A stretch of 64,000 nucleotides of DNA from Mortierella sp. BCC40632 (taxonomy: Eukaryota; Mortierellomycota; Mortierellomycetes; Mortierellales; Mortierellaceae): positions 1,756,001 through 1,820,000 of the forward strand of contig WAEK01000010.1 of the NCBI GenBank assembly GCA_011634665.1. The letters are read 5' to 3'. This document shows positions 14,963-26,815 of the stretch, piece by piece. Within the stretch, counting starts at the first letter, position 1. Every line of letters starts with the position of its first letter. Both the position numbers and the translations under genes were made by a program. Under the pieces are notes generated by a model that saw only the letters and a program-made list of their open reading frames with translations, searched no databases and was not told where the DNA came from.

Positions 14963-16881
14963 TTCTCAATGGGTGGGTGTGGGGATGAAAGAGAGACCAC
15001 CTTGAAGGCAGTAGGATCGGAGAGAGAGAGAGAGAGAGAGAGAGAAAGGGGAAAGGGAAGGGGAAGGAAAGGAAGGGGGTCGAGAAAGAGAGAGACGACG
15101 ACGACAACGACGACGAGGACAGGAGGAGAGAAGAAAAAGAGAGAAAGGCCAGGTGGGTTCGTAGAAAAAAGGGAAAGAGAGAAAGGGACAAATGCACCCA
15201 CACTTGTCTTTCTTGCTCTTCTCGTGCACCAGGCAAAAAAACAAAAAAGAGGTACAAATGAGCAAGTAACGTCTGCAGCCGAGTGAGAAAAGGGAGAGCA
15301 AAACTAACAATTCGACGAGGTATCAAAATCGCCCTATTCCCCCCTGTTGCTGCTGTTGCTGTTGCTGCTACTGTTGTAACTACCACTACTGTAGTCGTTC
15401 CCTTGTTCCGCTTCCTCCTCTTCCTCCTGTGCGACAGCTGTCTGCTGTGAGCTCGGCGTTTTCATCCTCGCTTGTGTGTCCGCTCCTGCAGTTCGTCTCG
15501 TCTCTTTTTTGAATCTCGTCTGATGAATGGTCTTGTCCACCACCACAACTCGACTGTTGCAGCCATGGTGAGGTACCATCGTAGACCAGTAAACTGTACA
15601 GTACTCAGTCCCGTCCATTCTCTGGGTACCGCCTGCAAGGTAGATGAAGAGAGGAGCAAGGACGGGGCATGATGGGGACAGAACGCTGTCGTTCCCCTTG
15701 CTCGTGTTGCTCCAGGCCCGACCCGGTCTGCAAAAGCTTAAACGCCCGTTGAGCTTATTCGAGACACTACCACTGGCTGCGTGTTTCGTCTCTTTCTTGT
15801 TCTTCTCTCCTCCTTCTCCTTGTCCAGAGGGCATTTATCCATCGTTGATATCACTCGTCAGTGCTGATTTTCTCTCTCTTCCTCTCCCCCTCTCTCTGTT
15901 TCTCTACTTCTCTCGGACAAAAGAGGAAGAAGAGGGGATCCACTCAGAACCCGTCGTCGTATCCAACCTGGACGCTGTCTCATTCGTCTCTTGCTCTTTT
16001 TTTGTCGGAGCAAGCCACGCCACGTTTTTTCTCCCATACTTCCTTGTTCTTGTTCTTCTGTCGAGCCAGGGCACTGCTGTGAGAAGGCGAGAAGAGAGAC
16101 AGCTCCGCAGGCGAATTTCTTTTACTCCCATCCACATAGACACACACACACATACACACACACGCACATATACAACCCCAATCCTTTCCTTCTCCTTGAT
16201 TGTTGATTGTTGATTATTGATTCAAAGTGCCATGTGTGTTGGATAGGTGATCCATTTGCTTTTCCGATACCCCCTTCCTAGACCACCACCCTAACCTTCA
16301 CCATCCCCATCACCATCCCTCAATGCTTTCAAACAAAGACGGTATTATTAGAGATGCTCACACGGTCCGGGCCGTGTGAGCGATTCCTTCTTGTGATTTT
16401 TTTTTTCCCTCTCTTCTCTCATCCCATCTCTCTCTCCCTCTCTTTCTCCCCATGCTAGGCTCTCGGTAGTACCAGTGGGTGGACTTTACTCGTGTCTACC
16501 CGTGAAAAGGAAGACAGAGAGAAAAAGCCGGGGCCACACCCCTTCTTTTTTCTTTCTTTCCTCACGAGACCTTGATAAATAGGTTTTTAAAAAAAAAAAA
16601 AAAAAAAAGGATGATTGATTTCTGGCCTACTCCCTCCTCTCTTTTTTCTTGTCCAAAGACCCTTAGTTAGTCTCGCACGCCGTTTTTTTTAGGTTGCAAT
16701 TTTGACAACGCTTCATACCAATATAAATTCTCAGCGTAAGCGCTAGATTCTCCAAGAGATATTTATCTCCCAGTCTAATGTGACACGAGCATGCAGTCCG
16801 GGTCTTGTATTTTTTTTTTATTACGACCCTTATTACTTATTATTAGCTTTTTTTTTGTTCTTTGTCTAAAGGAAGGTTGGA

Positions 16882-16921
<40 letters not shown>

Positions 16922-17375
16922 CGAGGCACTATAAAACTGGTACTACCCGACGGAATGGGACGGTAGTGGTGTGGCGTTGGCAACAGTGAAAAGATAGGGG
17001 GGAGAAGGAGTGTGGCGTGGTATGTTTAAATGTGTGTGTGGGGTGGGGGGTGATCGCGTGGCTCATGGACGCTTTGTTTCAAAAGAAAGAAAGAGAGAGA
17101 GAGAAAGAAATACAAGGGCAGACACACTTCCCCCCCTGTTCTCCTCAGGACTGATACTACACATCCACAAAGACAACAAAAAAGCATCGTGGAATGCCCC
17201 CTTTTCGTTAGCAACCACTCTTTCTTTCTTTCTTTTTTCTTCTTCTTTTATGTGTGCGTGTATGTATGTGAATCCGTCCATGGGTGTGTATCCTTGCCTT
17301 TCCCCCCATTTCTCACTGCGATATTAAAAAAAATGGTTCAAAGAAGAATTACTTTTTTTTTTTGTTTCTCAGGCT
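14749..17375. other. Intergenic region between the GYGQQ membrane protein and SGT1
   Basis: 2.6 kb with no supportable gene. Near 14749-15100 it is GA-rich on the plus strand, which is a CT-rich leader in the sense of the minus-strand gene. Further on are CAG/GTT-type triplets near 15345-15370, a perfect 10-bp inverted repeat (16356..16381), an A31 run (16884..16914) and a G-rich patch. The part next to 17375 is presumably SGT1 3' sequence. Confidence 0.55.
16356..16381. promoter_or_regulatory. Perfect 10-bp inverted repeat with CGG-N6-CCG core
   Basis: GCTCACACGG, a 6-base spacer TCCGGG, then CCGTGTGAGC is a perfect inverted repeat. Its core, CGG-N6-CCG, is the spacing bound by some fungal Zn2Cys6 binuclear-cluster dimers such as Ppr1. 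It lies in a long spacer about 1.6 kb upstream of the minus-strand membrane-protein start. The palindrome is seen directly; a regulatory role is inference. Confidence 0.4.
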
Positions 17376-18671
17376 TCATACCTTCCTGGCAACCATTCCC
17401 TCAGGAGGACGAGTCTCTACTGTTCCCTTGCTGACCTCGTCCCAATTCGTCGACAAGCAGGTACCATTGCTCTCTGTAAAGCTCTTCATCATTGCACGCT
17501 TCGTATCATCGTCCGCATCCTTGTAAATCTGTGCAAACAGTTGGTTCAATGCCTTGTCGCCATCTGCCTTTTCCTCGTCCATTGCAGCCTCTCTTTCCAG
17601 TGCATCCCAGTTTTTGGCTTTTCTGGATGATGATGGGTACATTGGCGCAGAGGAGCCTATCGAAAAGAATAATAAATTTTATACCCAAAAAAAAGTATAA
17701 ACGGGACGAATTATGAATAAGCATGCTCGTGTCTCCAAATCCTAGACATCCCTGTTCAGGGGTGAAAAAAGCAGTCCTTTTCTTTTTCACACATACCGCT
17801 AGTGTTAGCCATGGATCCAGCATTCGTATCATCGCCTTCAAGAGCACCCCATTTGACGCCAAAGCGCTCCTTCCTGAGCTGAATCTCAATCTTGGTCGAC
17901 AGAATCTCATACTTGCTCTCCGAAGGCACCACGTCATGGCTAAGAGGGTCCAGCTCCAGCGAAAAGTCGGATCCTGTGGGCATCTTTACCGTAACCGACA
18001 GCTATCAAATTTGGAAAAAAAAAAAAAAAAAAGTTGGATCCAGGTCAGAGTCTATTCCCAAAGAGATCAGATGGCGAGAGGAGGAAGAGGGAAAAGAAGG
18101 AATAGTCGGGAGAGGAAATGAAGAGAAATGATGAATAGAATACTGAGTGTTGGGCAGCGATCCACACATACAGTGCGTGCAGTGATTCTGATTTCCGCGT
18201 TTTCTTCCTTGACACTTTTGATAAAGATGCAGATGGAGACGGTACTGTCGTTTTGATACCACTCATGTCTACAGAGATACGTAAAATAAAAGTGATGGAG
18301 CCAAGTACTCATTCCTGGTCAGTATATAGGAGAAAACGACGAGGAGACAGGAGCCAAAAAAAAAAGGCGTCATTCTCTAATGAGGCATGGTCCAGAATTG
18401 ATATGGTCGCTGTACCTGACACGAAGAATAGCAGGTGTCACAGGAGAAGGAGTAGTGCCTTGGGCGGAAGTCGAGGCGGCTGCCAATTCCCTAGCTCGCT
18501 TGGCAAGTTCCTGCTCATTCTTTCGCATCCAGTTGGCTAAAGTCCGCTGATTCGGGCTAAGCGTATGGCACGTCTCCAATGCGACTTTGGCTGTTTGATG
18601 ATCCTGAAGATGGAATGCAGACACACTAACAAACAAGAATAAGCACCATCAAAGGATGAAGTTAGTATCCT

Positions 18672-18715
<44 letters not shown>

Positions 18716-19415
18716 TTTTTTTTGCTTCCATGGGGAGGGTCACGGAGGAATAGCCAATGGAATGTGGGTTGAGGAAGAAAAGAAGAAAAGAAGAAAAGAA
18801 GAAAAGAAGAAAAGAAGAAAAGAAGAAAAGAAAGACAGAAAAAATACTACAGGGATTAGTGTAATTTACCCTTTGCGAAGATGAGCTTTGGCCTCAATAT
18901 TAACATCGACATATGGTTTCTCCTTGATAAGCTCCAGAGCCTTCAAGGCATCCTGATAGGCCTCCTTGTCCCTGCCCAACTTTTGAAAGGTAGCCGAGCT
19001 AAATAATATTAAAAGGAACAACGAAAAAGGAAAAGAGGAAAAAAAAATAGGCCAGTAGAGTGTCCCGAATCAAGAAAAAGAGAAAGAATAGGAATCGATG
19101 AGTACGTAGATCATCATTTTGAACCATTCCATCGGATGCGCCGTGGTATTGAGATCAGCAAAGTCGTTGGTGGGAGGCGCCTTGACTAGACCTGAAAATG
19201 TTTCGGTCCTATTCTTTTTTGGTCCAGGATGATTTTGGATGAGAGAAGGGCAAATGACTCACTCTCTCTTTTTTCTCTTCTTACCGCTTCAAAAAGATCT
19301 CGACATGGGTGGCACTGATCTCAATGGCGCCTGTGTAAAAGGTAAGCGCCTCTTCATAGTCCTCGTCGGCGAATGCATGGCTCCCCTGTGCGAACAACTC
19401 CTGAACTGTTGGCAT
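17376..19415 (-). CDS. SGT1: SGT1 co-chaperone (TPR-CS-SGS)
   Basis: Six minus-strand exons (19415..19285, 18998..18870, 18625..18416, 18268..18172, 18001..17797, 17656..17376) join in phase to 350 residues, about the family's usual length. Residues 1 to about 125 form TPR helices (QGSHAFADEDYEEALTFYT). A CS domain starts at RHEWYQNDSTVSICIFIKSV (about 157) and ends near KYEILSTKIEIQLRK. The SGS domain has KNWDALEREA, DALNQLFAQIYKDADDD-like and MMKSFTESNGTCLSTNWDEV motifs. SGT1 bridges HSP90 and Skp1, supporting SCF ubiquitin ligases and kinetochore assembly in yeast. All three domains are intact. Confidence 0.93.
18671..18714. repeat. CTTT repeat in an SGT1 intron
   Basis: About eleven TTTC units inside the intron between SGT1 exons 2 and 3. 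A GAAAA/GAA repeat follows at about 18772-18832 in the same intron. Confidence 0.85.
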
Positions 19416-19877
19416 GACGGTTGGGGAGAAGAGGGGAGGAACAAAGCGAACGCTGAGTGGAAAAAAAAAAAAAAAAAAAAAAAGGCGTAGGCCCCAAATG
19501 GTCAAAAGGGTGGAGAGACTGAAGCGCAATAGATGCGGAGACATCCTTCGGTGACGTTCATTTTTTTTTTTTTTTTTTTTTTGAGGCGAGAAGGAAGGGA
19601 GCCAACCAAAGTCCGGAATAGAAGTGGGGACTCCTTCGGAGGAGTAGGCATCGCCTTGGAGATCCAGTAAGGTCTCCAGGAATCCAAAAGGAACAAAAAA
19701 AAAAAAAAAGGCCCAGACATTCTCGGATAAGGGAATTCACCTCCCACTCGCCATCTCTATACCAACTAGACACCTTCATCGGGACAGAACCTTTATTGTC
19801 TATTACTCCTGATTCAACATTGACTCGTTCATTCGATTCAATGAATTAGCCCCAGGACGGTGATCTGAACCTCTTGG

Positions 19878-19913
<36 letters not shown>

Positions 19914-19974
19914 CATTTTTTTCTTTTTAAACCAGCATACACACATATACACACACACACACAGGACCATTGAC
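19416..19974. other. Divergent spacer between SGT1 and a small membrane protein
   Basis: 559 bp shared upstream region. It holds an A22 run near 19460, T-runs near 19560 and 19880..19913 (about 34 T) and a CA stretch immediately before the plus-strand start. No TATA-like element is obvious. It probably drives both genes. Confidence 0.5.
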
Positions 19975-20571
19975 ATGCGGCAACTCACGCTTTTGCAGCG
20001 TCAAAAGCTCACTCTCTCCCTCTTCTTCGCCGTCGCCGTCGGAGCAGTCTTCACCGTCGCCACACCAGCATTCTATCCTTGGCAGGTCGTCGACGAGAAA
20101 CGAGCCCAGGCATTGGAGCAACAACGGAGACAAGGCAAAGACTTTCACGTAGTAGCGACACCTCACCGTGAACGGATACCTTCAGGAGTACAGGCCGATA
20201 CAGAATCTACTACCAGCTCGAGTCTTTCCCGGACCCCGTCCTCTGATTCAGTCCAATCACATGCATCTCAAGGAGTGATCGTCTCTTTACTGACAGATCG
20301 GTCCAAGGCAGTAGAGAGTCAGACGCTGGGCCAGACAGTCGATCCATCAACAAGTGCTTCCGACACGGATCTCGATCCAAGCGACCCATCGGCAGAACCT
20401 CGTAAAAAGCGGAGGAGGAGGCGGAAGAGAAAGACAGTCAATGAGGGATGGCAAGAGTTTACGGGAAGGACGGCAAGAGAAGAAAAGGCAAAGCGTGATT
20501 CGGACCAAGAGTCGCCCTATGGCGAGAATGGAGGACAAGAAATCCAGTGGAAGAATAAGGAAAACTCATAG
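19975..20571 (+). CDS. Small single-pass membrane protein with basic C-terminal region, unknown function
   Basis: 198 residues in one exon, starting MRQLTLLQRQKLTLSLFFAV. A hydrophobic segment (about 14-34) just after a short basic N-terminus could be a signal anchor or an inner-mitochondrial-membrane anchor. A charged QALEQQRRQGKDF helix follows, then a Ser/Thr-rich linker and a strongly basic KKRRRRRKRK cluster (about 143-152). I do not recognise the family. The start is the first ATG after the T-tract and CA repeat, and the frame has real compositional structure, so I regard it as a gene rather than chance. Confidence 0.6.
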   Translation: MRQLTLLQRQKLTLSLFFAVAVGAVFTVATPAFYPWQVVDEKRAQALEQQRRQGKDFHVVATPHRERIPSGVQADTESTTSSSLSRTPSSDSVQSHASQGVIVSLLTDRSKAVESQTLGQTVDPSTSASDTDLDPSDPSAEPRKKRRRRRKRKTVNEGWQEFTGRTAREEKAKRDSDQESPYGENGGQEIQWKNKENS

Positions 20572-20662
20572 AGACATTTGAACATAGTTTTTTTTTTTCT
20601 TCTTTTTTTATATATAATACACGATGATTGGCATGTCTACAACAGTGAGTTGTGGTTAGTTG

Positions 20663-20717
<55 letters not shown>

Positions 20718-21487
20718 GGATGGGACTACAGAAGAAGAGGCAGGGGAAGAGGGTGATGGAGGGAAGAGGGTGATGGAGGGAAGAGGTGGAGCGGGGAAGA
20801 CGGACTTTTTGTTGGATAAGACGTCCAAGTGAGAGCCATTCCCAATCCAGGCACAGAAGAATTTTCGGGGTTGCAGCCACACAGAACTTTTGAACGACGC
20901 GTTCCTGCATACACGCGTAATTGAACACCGTGCACAACCTTTAATTGACAAACCCCACAAATGTTTGTTCTTGTAACTGCACACCTGCCCTGCAAAATGA
21001 AGAAGAAAAGAGAGAAAATGACAACAAAAGTAGAGATGCTCACGTTCTCACTCTTCTTCTCCTGATACCTGTCTCTCTGTCCTTGTGGGCTCGCTTCCTT
21101 GCTCTCTATCTCTTTCTCTCTTCTTTTTTTTTTATTTCATTTTTCTCGTCGCCTCTGTTTTTGAGGAAAATGGTCATATGGTCGTTGTTGTCGCGAAGCA
21201 TCCGTGGAAGGATCCACTCTTGAGCGAGTTCTGTCGTTGACCATCAATCAAATGGATAAGACGGACTACCGGAAGAAGTAGCCAAGAAACAATATTGGGG
21301 ACACAGAGATGCGCGCCCTTCTGCCGACGATGGCGGTCAAACAAGGAGTCGCGGTAAATGGCTCATGATGGACGATGGCGATAGGCAGGGAGAAAAGAGC
21401 GAAGAGAAAGAGGAGGTGGTGGTTGTGGTCATGAAAGATGAGCGATGAAAGTGTGAGAGATATGGCACAGCCGGGTGTTTGTTGGCG

Positions 21488-21536
<49 letters not shown>

Positions 21537-21704
21537 TCTTGGGGCGATTGAATGCGCGCAAGTGGCCGGAGCGGCTTTCGGCGTATCCGGAAGAAGTGCT
21601 CAGACAGATCAGCTTGTCCCTGTCCCTTTTTGCCGACAAGAAAGGGACAAGACAGGGCTGGACTGGACTGACTGGACTGGACCCGCGCAAACCACCAAGC
21701 AGAA

Positions 21705-21712
21705 TATAAAAG
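21705..21712 (+). promoter_or_regulatory. Candidate TATA box (TATAAAAG)
   Basis: TATAAAAG on the plus strand, 1,025 bases before the carbonic anhydrase start. A second TATAAAAAAA lies at 22087. Distance from the ATG is large, but a CT-rich leader or a leader intron could fill it. Confidence 0.3.
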
Positions 21713-22086
21713 AAGCTTGCTTGTCTGCGGCGTTCGTTTTTTTCTTTCTCGCTCACATCTTCACCTTCTCTCTCTTATCTTTACTCACTCACTCTCCTGC
21801 CCTTCCCCACCCTTTCCCCTCTCCTCTACCCGTCCGCACCTCTTCACCTGTCCCTTTGCCTAAGAACAGCCAGTTTCTGTCCTCGTACTCCTCGTCCTTA
21901 ACGCCCCTAGCTTCTAAAGGTACAGCCCAATGCGGCATCTCTATCTATTTCTCTCTCTTTCTCCCTCTACCTCCCACTTCCTTTTTTATGCCCCCCGTCC
22001 AGAGATGAATCTGCAGACCTTGCAGGACTCGCCTGTCTGTGCATGTGCCACTGTTGTGTTGGCGAATACGAATGTAGCCACGGTCT

Positions 22087-22096
22087 TATAAAAAAA
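22087..22096 (+). promoter_or_regulatory. Candidate TATA box (TATAAAAAAA)
   Basis: TATA-like element followed by the long CT-rich tract that leads into the carbonic anhydrase start codon 650 bases downstream. It is the better placed of the two candidates for this gene. Confidence 0.35.
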
Positions 22097-22736
22097 ATTT
22101 TGAGGCTCTCTCGGCCATGTCTCCGCCCAGTCCAGCCCAGCCCTGTCTTGCCCTGTCTACCTCTCGACTCTTTTTTTGCTTCTTTCTCTCTTTCTTTCTC
22201 TCTTCTTTCTTTCTTTCTCTCTCTTACGTCTCTTTCACACTCTCTTGCCTCACATCCCGCCGAGACCGCATCTTCGCACGCTGTCTTATTACCTTTGTCT
22301 TGTCTCTCCCGCGTAGTCCTGTACACCTCCCCTGGCCACATCTCGTCTTTCCTTCTCCCCACGTTCCTCTCTTTCTCTCTATCTCTCTTTTTCTTTTTAT
22401 TTCTTTTTTCTTTTTATCTATATATCCTCTCTCTCTCTCACACACACACAAACACATTCACTCTATCACATTCTCGCTCTCGCTCTCGCTCTTACTCTCT
22501 CACACTCTCACTCACACCTCTCATTCTCATTCTAGCTCTCCCTCTTACTCTTACTCACTCCCGCTCTTATTCGCTCTTACTCCTACTCCCGATCTCTTAT
22601 TCTTAATCCCGCTCTCCGCTCCTACTCTCTCTCTCTCTCTCTGTCTCCCCCCCTCTTTCCCCCCCCCCCACTTTCCACCATACCATTCCTAAACCGTACC
22701 TGGGCATTTTCGCCCTTTAGGTCCTCCAAGCAAACC

Positions 22737-23442
22737 ATGACCACCCCACAAAAAACACAAAAGCAATCCATGGCTGTCGAGGCAGTCCCCACCGTACCTG
22801 ATGTGACGAACCAAGTCAAGAGTCTGGCCATTGGTCGAGTTAGCGTCCACCATGGCGCGACAAAGTCTAAATCCCGTACTCAGCCCCCTCACGCACATCA
22901 ACACCCCAACGGTCAACATCGGTTCCACCTCCTTCACAAGTATACTAGTAGCGATGAAGAACAAGAACAGGAGGCTGACCACTCAGACGATGAACAGGAT
23001 GATCAATGTTGTCCTCGGTCACCTGTCACATTCGGACCTAGTCCCACTGTGAGTACTAGCCATGGACTGAAGCGGTTGTTGAAGAACAATCGAGCTTGGT
23101 CCCGAGCGATCCGAGAACGTCGACCAGATTTTTTTGAAAAGGGGTCCAAGGGACAACAACCCAAGGTCTTTTGGATTGGATGTTCGGATTCGCGTGTTCC
23201 TGAGAACGAGTTACTTCAACTTGGTGAGTACGACTCGTCCTATATATATAGATATAGATTTTTTTTTTTTTTTTTTTTTTTTTTGTGGCTCTCTCACTCC
23301 TCTCACACACGAACACACACACGAACACAGAGTGTGCCCGTGTATGTGTATGTGGTGTATATGTGTGGGCGTATTGCGTTCGGAGGATAGGAGGATAGGG
23401 ACAGGTTGTCAAAAGTGGCGTTGCTGTTATTGTTGTTGGGGA

Positions 23443-23492
<50 letters not shown>

Positions 23493-23781
23493 AAGGATAG
23501 ATCGGTGTTCCTGTGTTATCGTTGCTGAGTTGGTATTGACCGCTCCAATGGAATCCTGGGTTAACGGCTTTTTTTTTTTTTTTGTGAGAGGACGAGCTTC
23601 TCTTACTCTTCACACCCTTCTCCCCTGGGTTTGGGCGGATGGGTGAGGTGGACAAACACGGGGCTGCACAGAAGAATGGCGTGCGCAAGTGAGGGAAAGA
23701 GGGAAGGAAGTGCGGGATCTGCATTGCTCGAGATGTGACGATGCAGACCCAGAGAAAGAGAGAAAGAGAGAGAGAGAGATT

Positions 23782-23818
<37 letters not shown>

Positions 23819-24381
23819 ATCGCCCAACCATACTCACTCTTTTTTCTCTTCCTCTTGCTCTATCTTTGTCACACCAAACCATAGCACCTGGTGAAGTGTT
23901 CACGCACCGCAACATCGCCAATGTTGTCGTCAGTACTGATCTAAACTGTCTCTCCGTCCTCCAGTATGCCGTTGATGTTCTCAAGGTCGAACACGTCGTC
24001 GTCTGCGGTCATTACGGATGTGGAGGCGTTGCGGCTGCGCTCGGTGACCAATCCTATGGTCTCATTGATCACTGGCTTGCAAACATCAAAGAGGTCAAGC
24101 AACAACACCGGGACAATCTTCTCGCCATCAAGGACCAGGAAGAACGTTGCCGTGCCTTGGTCGAGATCAACTGCAGGAACTCGGTCTTGACCGTGGCCAA
24201 GTCCCCCATCCTCAAGGCGGCCTGGGCACGTGGCCAGTCTGTGGAGGTAGTTGGCATGGTGTATGACATTCAAACGGGGCTCCTGGCTGAGCTTGGATAC
24301 CATGTCAGTTCGACCGAGGATCTCGAGGCCCATCTCAAGGTGGACTCGAACACGCTCTTTGCAGCATGTGGTCATTGTTAG
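22737..24381 (+). CDS. Beta-class carbonic anhydrase
   Basis: Exons 22737..23223 and 23885..24381 join in phase 1 to give 327 residues. Zinc-site motifs are complete: CSDSRVPENELL (Cys149, Asp151) and CGHYGCGG (His205, Cys208). The joined exons give LLQLAPGEVFTHRNIAN, a family hallmark. The enzyme interconverts CO2 and bicarbonate, feeding carboxylases and CO2 sensing; yeast has one such gene, NCE103. About 115 N-terminal residues before the domain are disordered and acidic (SDEEQEQEADHSDDEQDD), longer than usual. The 661-bp intron is large and packed with T24, GA and T-rich runs. The ATG at 22737 is the first after the CT-rich leader. Confidence 0.93.
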
Positions 24382-24540
24382 TCCGGGGACCCCCTGCCCC
24401 ATCTCCCCCCTCTCGATGACCTCATTCATGGGGCTTGATGATCGATTGCTGGCTCTCGACCACATGCAACATGTATACATACCCATTTCCTTTCTTTTTT
24501 CTTTTCCTTTATCGTCCTTGTCTATTATTTTGTGTTTATA

Positions 24541-24546
24541 AATAAA
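24541..24546 (+). terminator. Candidate polyadenylation signal AATAAA
   Basis: AATAAA 160 bases after the carbonic anhydrase stop codon, within an A/T-rich stretch. It fits a fungal cleavage/polyadenylation positioning element. Confidence 0.4.
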
Positions 24547-24690
24547 AAATAAAAAAATCCAACAAAAAAAGCACTTGTAACAGAGACAGACACAGGGTCT
24601 CTTTGAGCTGGGCTCCGGGGTTTGGTCGGTCCACTCTCCCGGGGAAGATGATGCTCTCTTTTTTTGAAAAGATGATGTTTATTAGAGAGA

Positions 24691-24745
24691 AGGTGCAGGT
24701 GCAGGCGCAGGTGCAGGTGCAGGTGCAGGTGTACAGGTGCAGATG
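24691..24745. repeat. GGTGCA hexamer repeat
   Basis: About eight slightly variant GGTGCA units in the convergent spacer downstream of carbonic anhydrase. It is not in a supported coding region. Confidence 0.8.
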
Positions 24746-25185
24746 CAGAGGGAGAGGGAGTCATGAGGAGAAAGGCCCCAGGCTAACTGGATTGGGGGGA
24801 AGGGGAGGAGAGTGGGGGGGATGACCACAGAGCCGACCAAAGAAGTGATCGGAGGAATCAGATTTTGTGGACAACGTGCCTCTCTTTCTCTCTCTCTCTC
24901 TCTCGTCTCTCTTTTTTTTCGTCGGATTGTCTCTTTGTCTCTCTCTCTCTTCCATCCTTGTGGCACCAAGCTGATGCTGCATGTTCACGCAACTCTTTCT
25001 CGCAGTCACCCATCCCATCATCCCATCCTAGGACTGGGGCGTGGACAAAAAAAGAAGAAAGAGGCATGCACTACTGTACGACATTGGTTTCTTTGCGTCT
25101 TTCTAGGCTTTTTGTCCAGGCCCCTCTCTTTTCTCCTCACGCACAATGCAGCATACCACAACCGGCGAATTCTTTTTTACAATTG

Positions 25186-25191
25186 TTTATT
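25186..25191 (-). terminator. Candidate polyadenylation signal AATAAA (minus strand)
   Basis: AATAAA in the sense of the LUD-domain gene, about 130 bases downstream of its stop codon. Confidence 0.4.
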
Positions 25192-25322
25192 TACAAAGAC
25201 TATTGACAATCCCAGACGGGACACAGTCGGCAGTGACGCGTAAAATAAGAAAAAAAAAAAGGGAGGAGAGGGTGAGAAAAAAACTCCTCCTCCTTACTCC
25301 CCCCTTTGTTTTTCTTTCTTTC

Positions 25323-26681
25323 TTAATATCCAAGGGCCTCGTTGATGATGATCACCTGGATACGGTTGGGGCTGAAGGGACTGACTCTCCTGATCACCTC
25401 GTAATGAACCAAGTTCGAGGCTGGCAAACCATACGCGATCCTCACACGTGCACTCTCAAGAGGCAAAGCATGTTCTGTAATCCGTTGATAGGCCTCATGC
25501 GAATCCTTGACAATCTTGTTGGAACCGGCAATCACAATCACGTTACCCGCTCCAAAGGCAACACCTCCCACCTTGGAACCAGACAAGTCACCGTGGGAGA
25601 GTTCACCCGTCTCGGAAATAGCGGCCACAGAGGTCAGATAGTAATCGACAGTGCTGCCAGCAATACGACGGAATTCGGCTTGCTTGGCAGGATCCTTTTC
25701 GGCCAAGATTTCGGCATGAACATTCTTCCAGGGGGTCTCGCCCTTGATGTAGGTGATAAAGCCGATCTATGCGTTTTGTTTTTTTTTTTTTTTTTTTTAG
25801 AGAAACAGAGTGGGGTAAAAAAGATGGGAAAAAAAGGGAGGGAATGACAAGAAAGGAAAAATGGGGGGAAAAGGGAAAAAAAAATTACGACACATCATCA
25901 TCATGCACATGAACGAGATAAGAGCGTGAGAAGGAGAAAAAAAAAAAAAAAAAAAAAGTCAGAAATAGTGCGTGGGTCAGCTTCGATGCACTGCTATCGA
26001 CCTTGGAGATCCAAATATCATATTTTTTTTCCTTGGCTTCTCTGCATGGTCCCAGAAAAAAAAACCCGTTCCTCCTGGAGGGCAAATGACGCGTGCATGA
26101 GAGAGAGAGAGCGATGGGCAACACAATGCAGATTTTACAAAAAGACAACGCTCACCTCCTCAAGAGTGGTGGAATGGGCATTATTGATGGAGGCACCCTA
26201 TTAATACAACATCGTTTTAAAACAGTTCCCATGGTCACATCATGTGTGTATTCGTGTCATGTTCAAACGTTGCAGTAGAAAATAAAAAAAAATATAAAGA
26301 AGTGGTCGTTGTTAGAAACAATGCTCTTTTTTTTGATGTAGTAGAATCATTCTCGTTGCCTCCAATTGCTCATGCCGTGCATATTCTCCTGTAAGTGATA
26401 GGAGAATTAAAAAAAAAAAAAAAAAAGAGAGCAAGAAAAAAAAATGGCGGCTCTTTTCTTACAGCAGGAATCAGGTTCTTGAGGATCTCGAGTCCATCAG
26501 CCTTGGTGTTCACCAGATGAACCTTGAAGCCATTACTCTCAAGACCTGCCTTGGCAGCATTGAGACGTTCTGCAGAAGCAGCCTTGGCAAAGTGCGAGTT
26601 CGCGAGGCCAGCGACCTTTTCGTCCGTCTTGGTCAATCCAGCGAAAGTCTCACCGGGGTTAGTGTTGATGGGAGTGGCCAT
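25323..26681 (-). CDS. LUD (LutC/YkgG-like, DUF162) domain protein
   Basis: Minus-strand exons 26681..26463, 26197..26156 and 25766..25323, all phase 0, give 234 residues. The middle exon is only 42 bases and encodes GASINNAHSTTLEE. The rest fits the LUD family: IGFITYIKGETPWKN, HAEILAEKDPAKQ, ISETGELSHGDLSGSKVGG, GNVIVIAGSNKIVKD and a terminal IINEALGY. In bacteria LutC/LutB act in lactate oxidation, but stand-alone eukaryotic LUD proteins have no settled function, so I name only the domain. No targeting signal is evident. A TATA-like box lies about 135 bases upstream. Confidence 0.85.
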
Positions 26682-26815
26682 GTTGAGAAAAGAAAGAAAG
26701 AGTGTAAGAGTGAATCAAAAAGCGAGGTGCGATAGTGAAGAGTAAGAAAGAAGTAAAGAAGTGTGTGAAAGTGTGGAGGAAAAAAAAATAGAAACTAGGG
26801 TGAGAATGGACGAAT

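Larger units (their letters stand above)
20572..22736. other. Intergenic region and carbonic anhydrase leader
   Basis: 2.2 kb without a supportable gene. It contains a GA microsatellite (20665..20715), another near 21488-21534, a TGGAC repeat patch near 21658-21682 and TATA-like boxes at 21705 and 22087. A very long pyrimidine-rich leader (about 22150-22680, many CTT and CTCA repeats) runs up to the carbonic anhydrase start at 22737. Confidence 0.55.
24382..25322. other. Convergent intergenic region
   Basis: Tail-to-tail spacer between carbonic anhydrase (+) and the LUD-domain gene (-). It contains an AATAAA signal for the plus gene (24541), an AATAAA signal on the minus strand for the other gene (25186..25191), a GGTGCA hexamer repeat (24691..24745) and CT tracts near 24885-24905. 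I see no gene. Confidence 0.6.

Noticed and set aside
23056..23724. 222-codon minus-strand frame over carbonic anhydrase and its intron
   Set aside because: It crosses GA and A/T homopolymers and the antisense of a clear zinc-enzyme exon, with no coherent domain.
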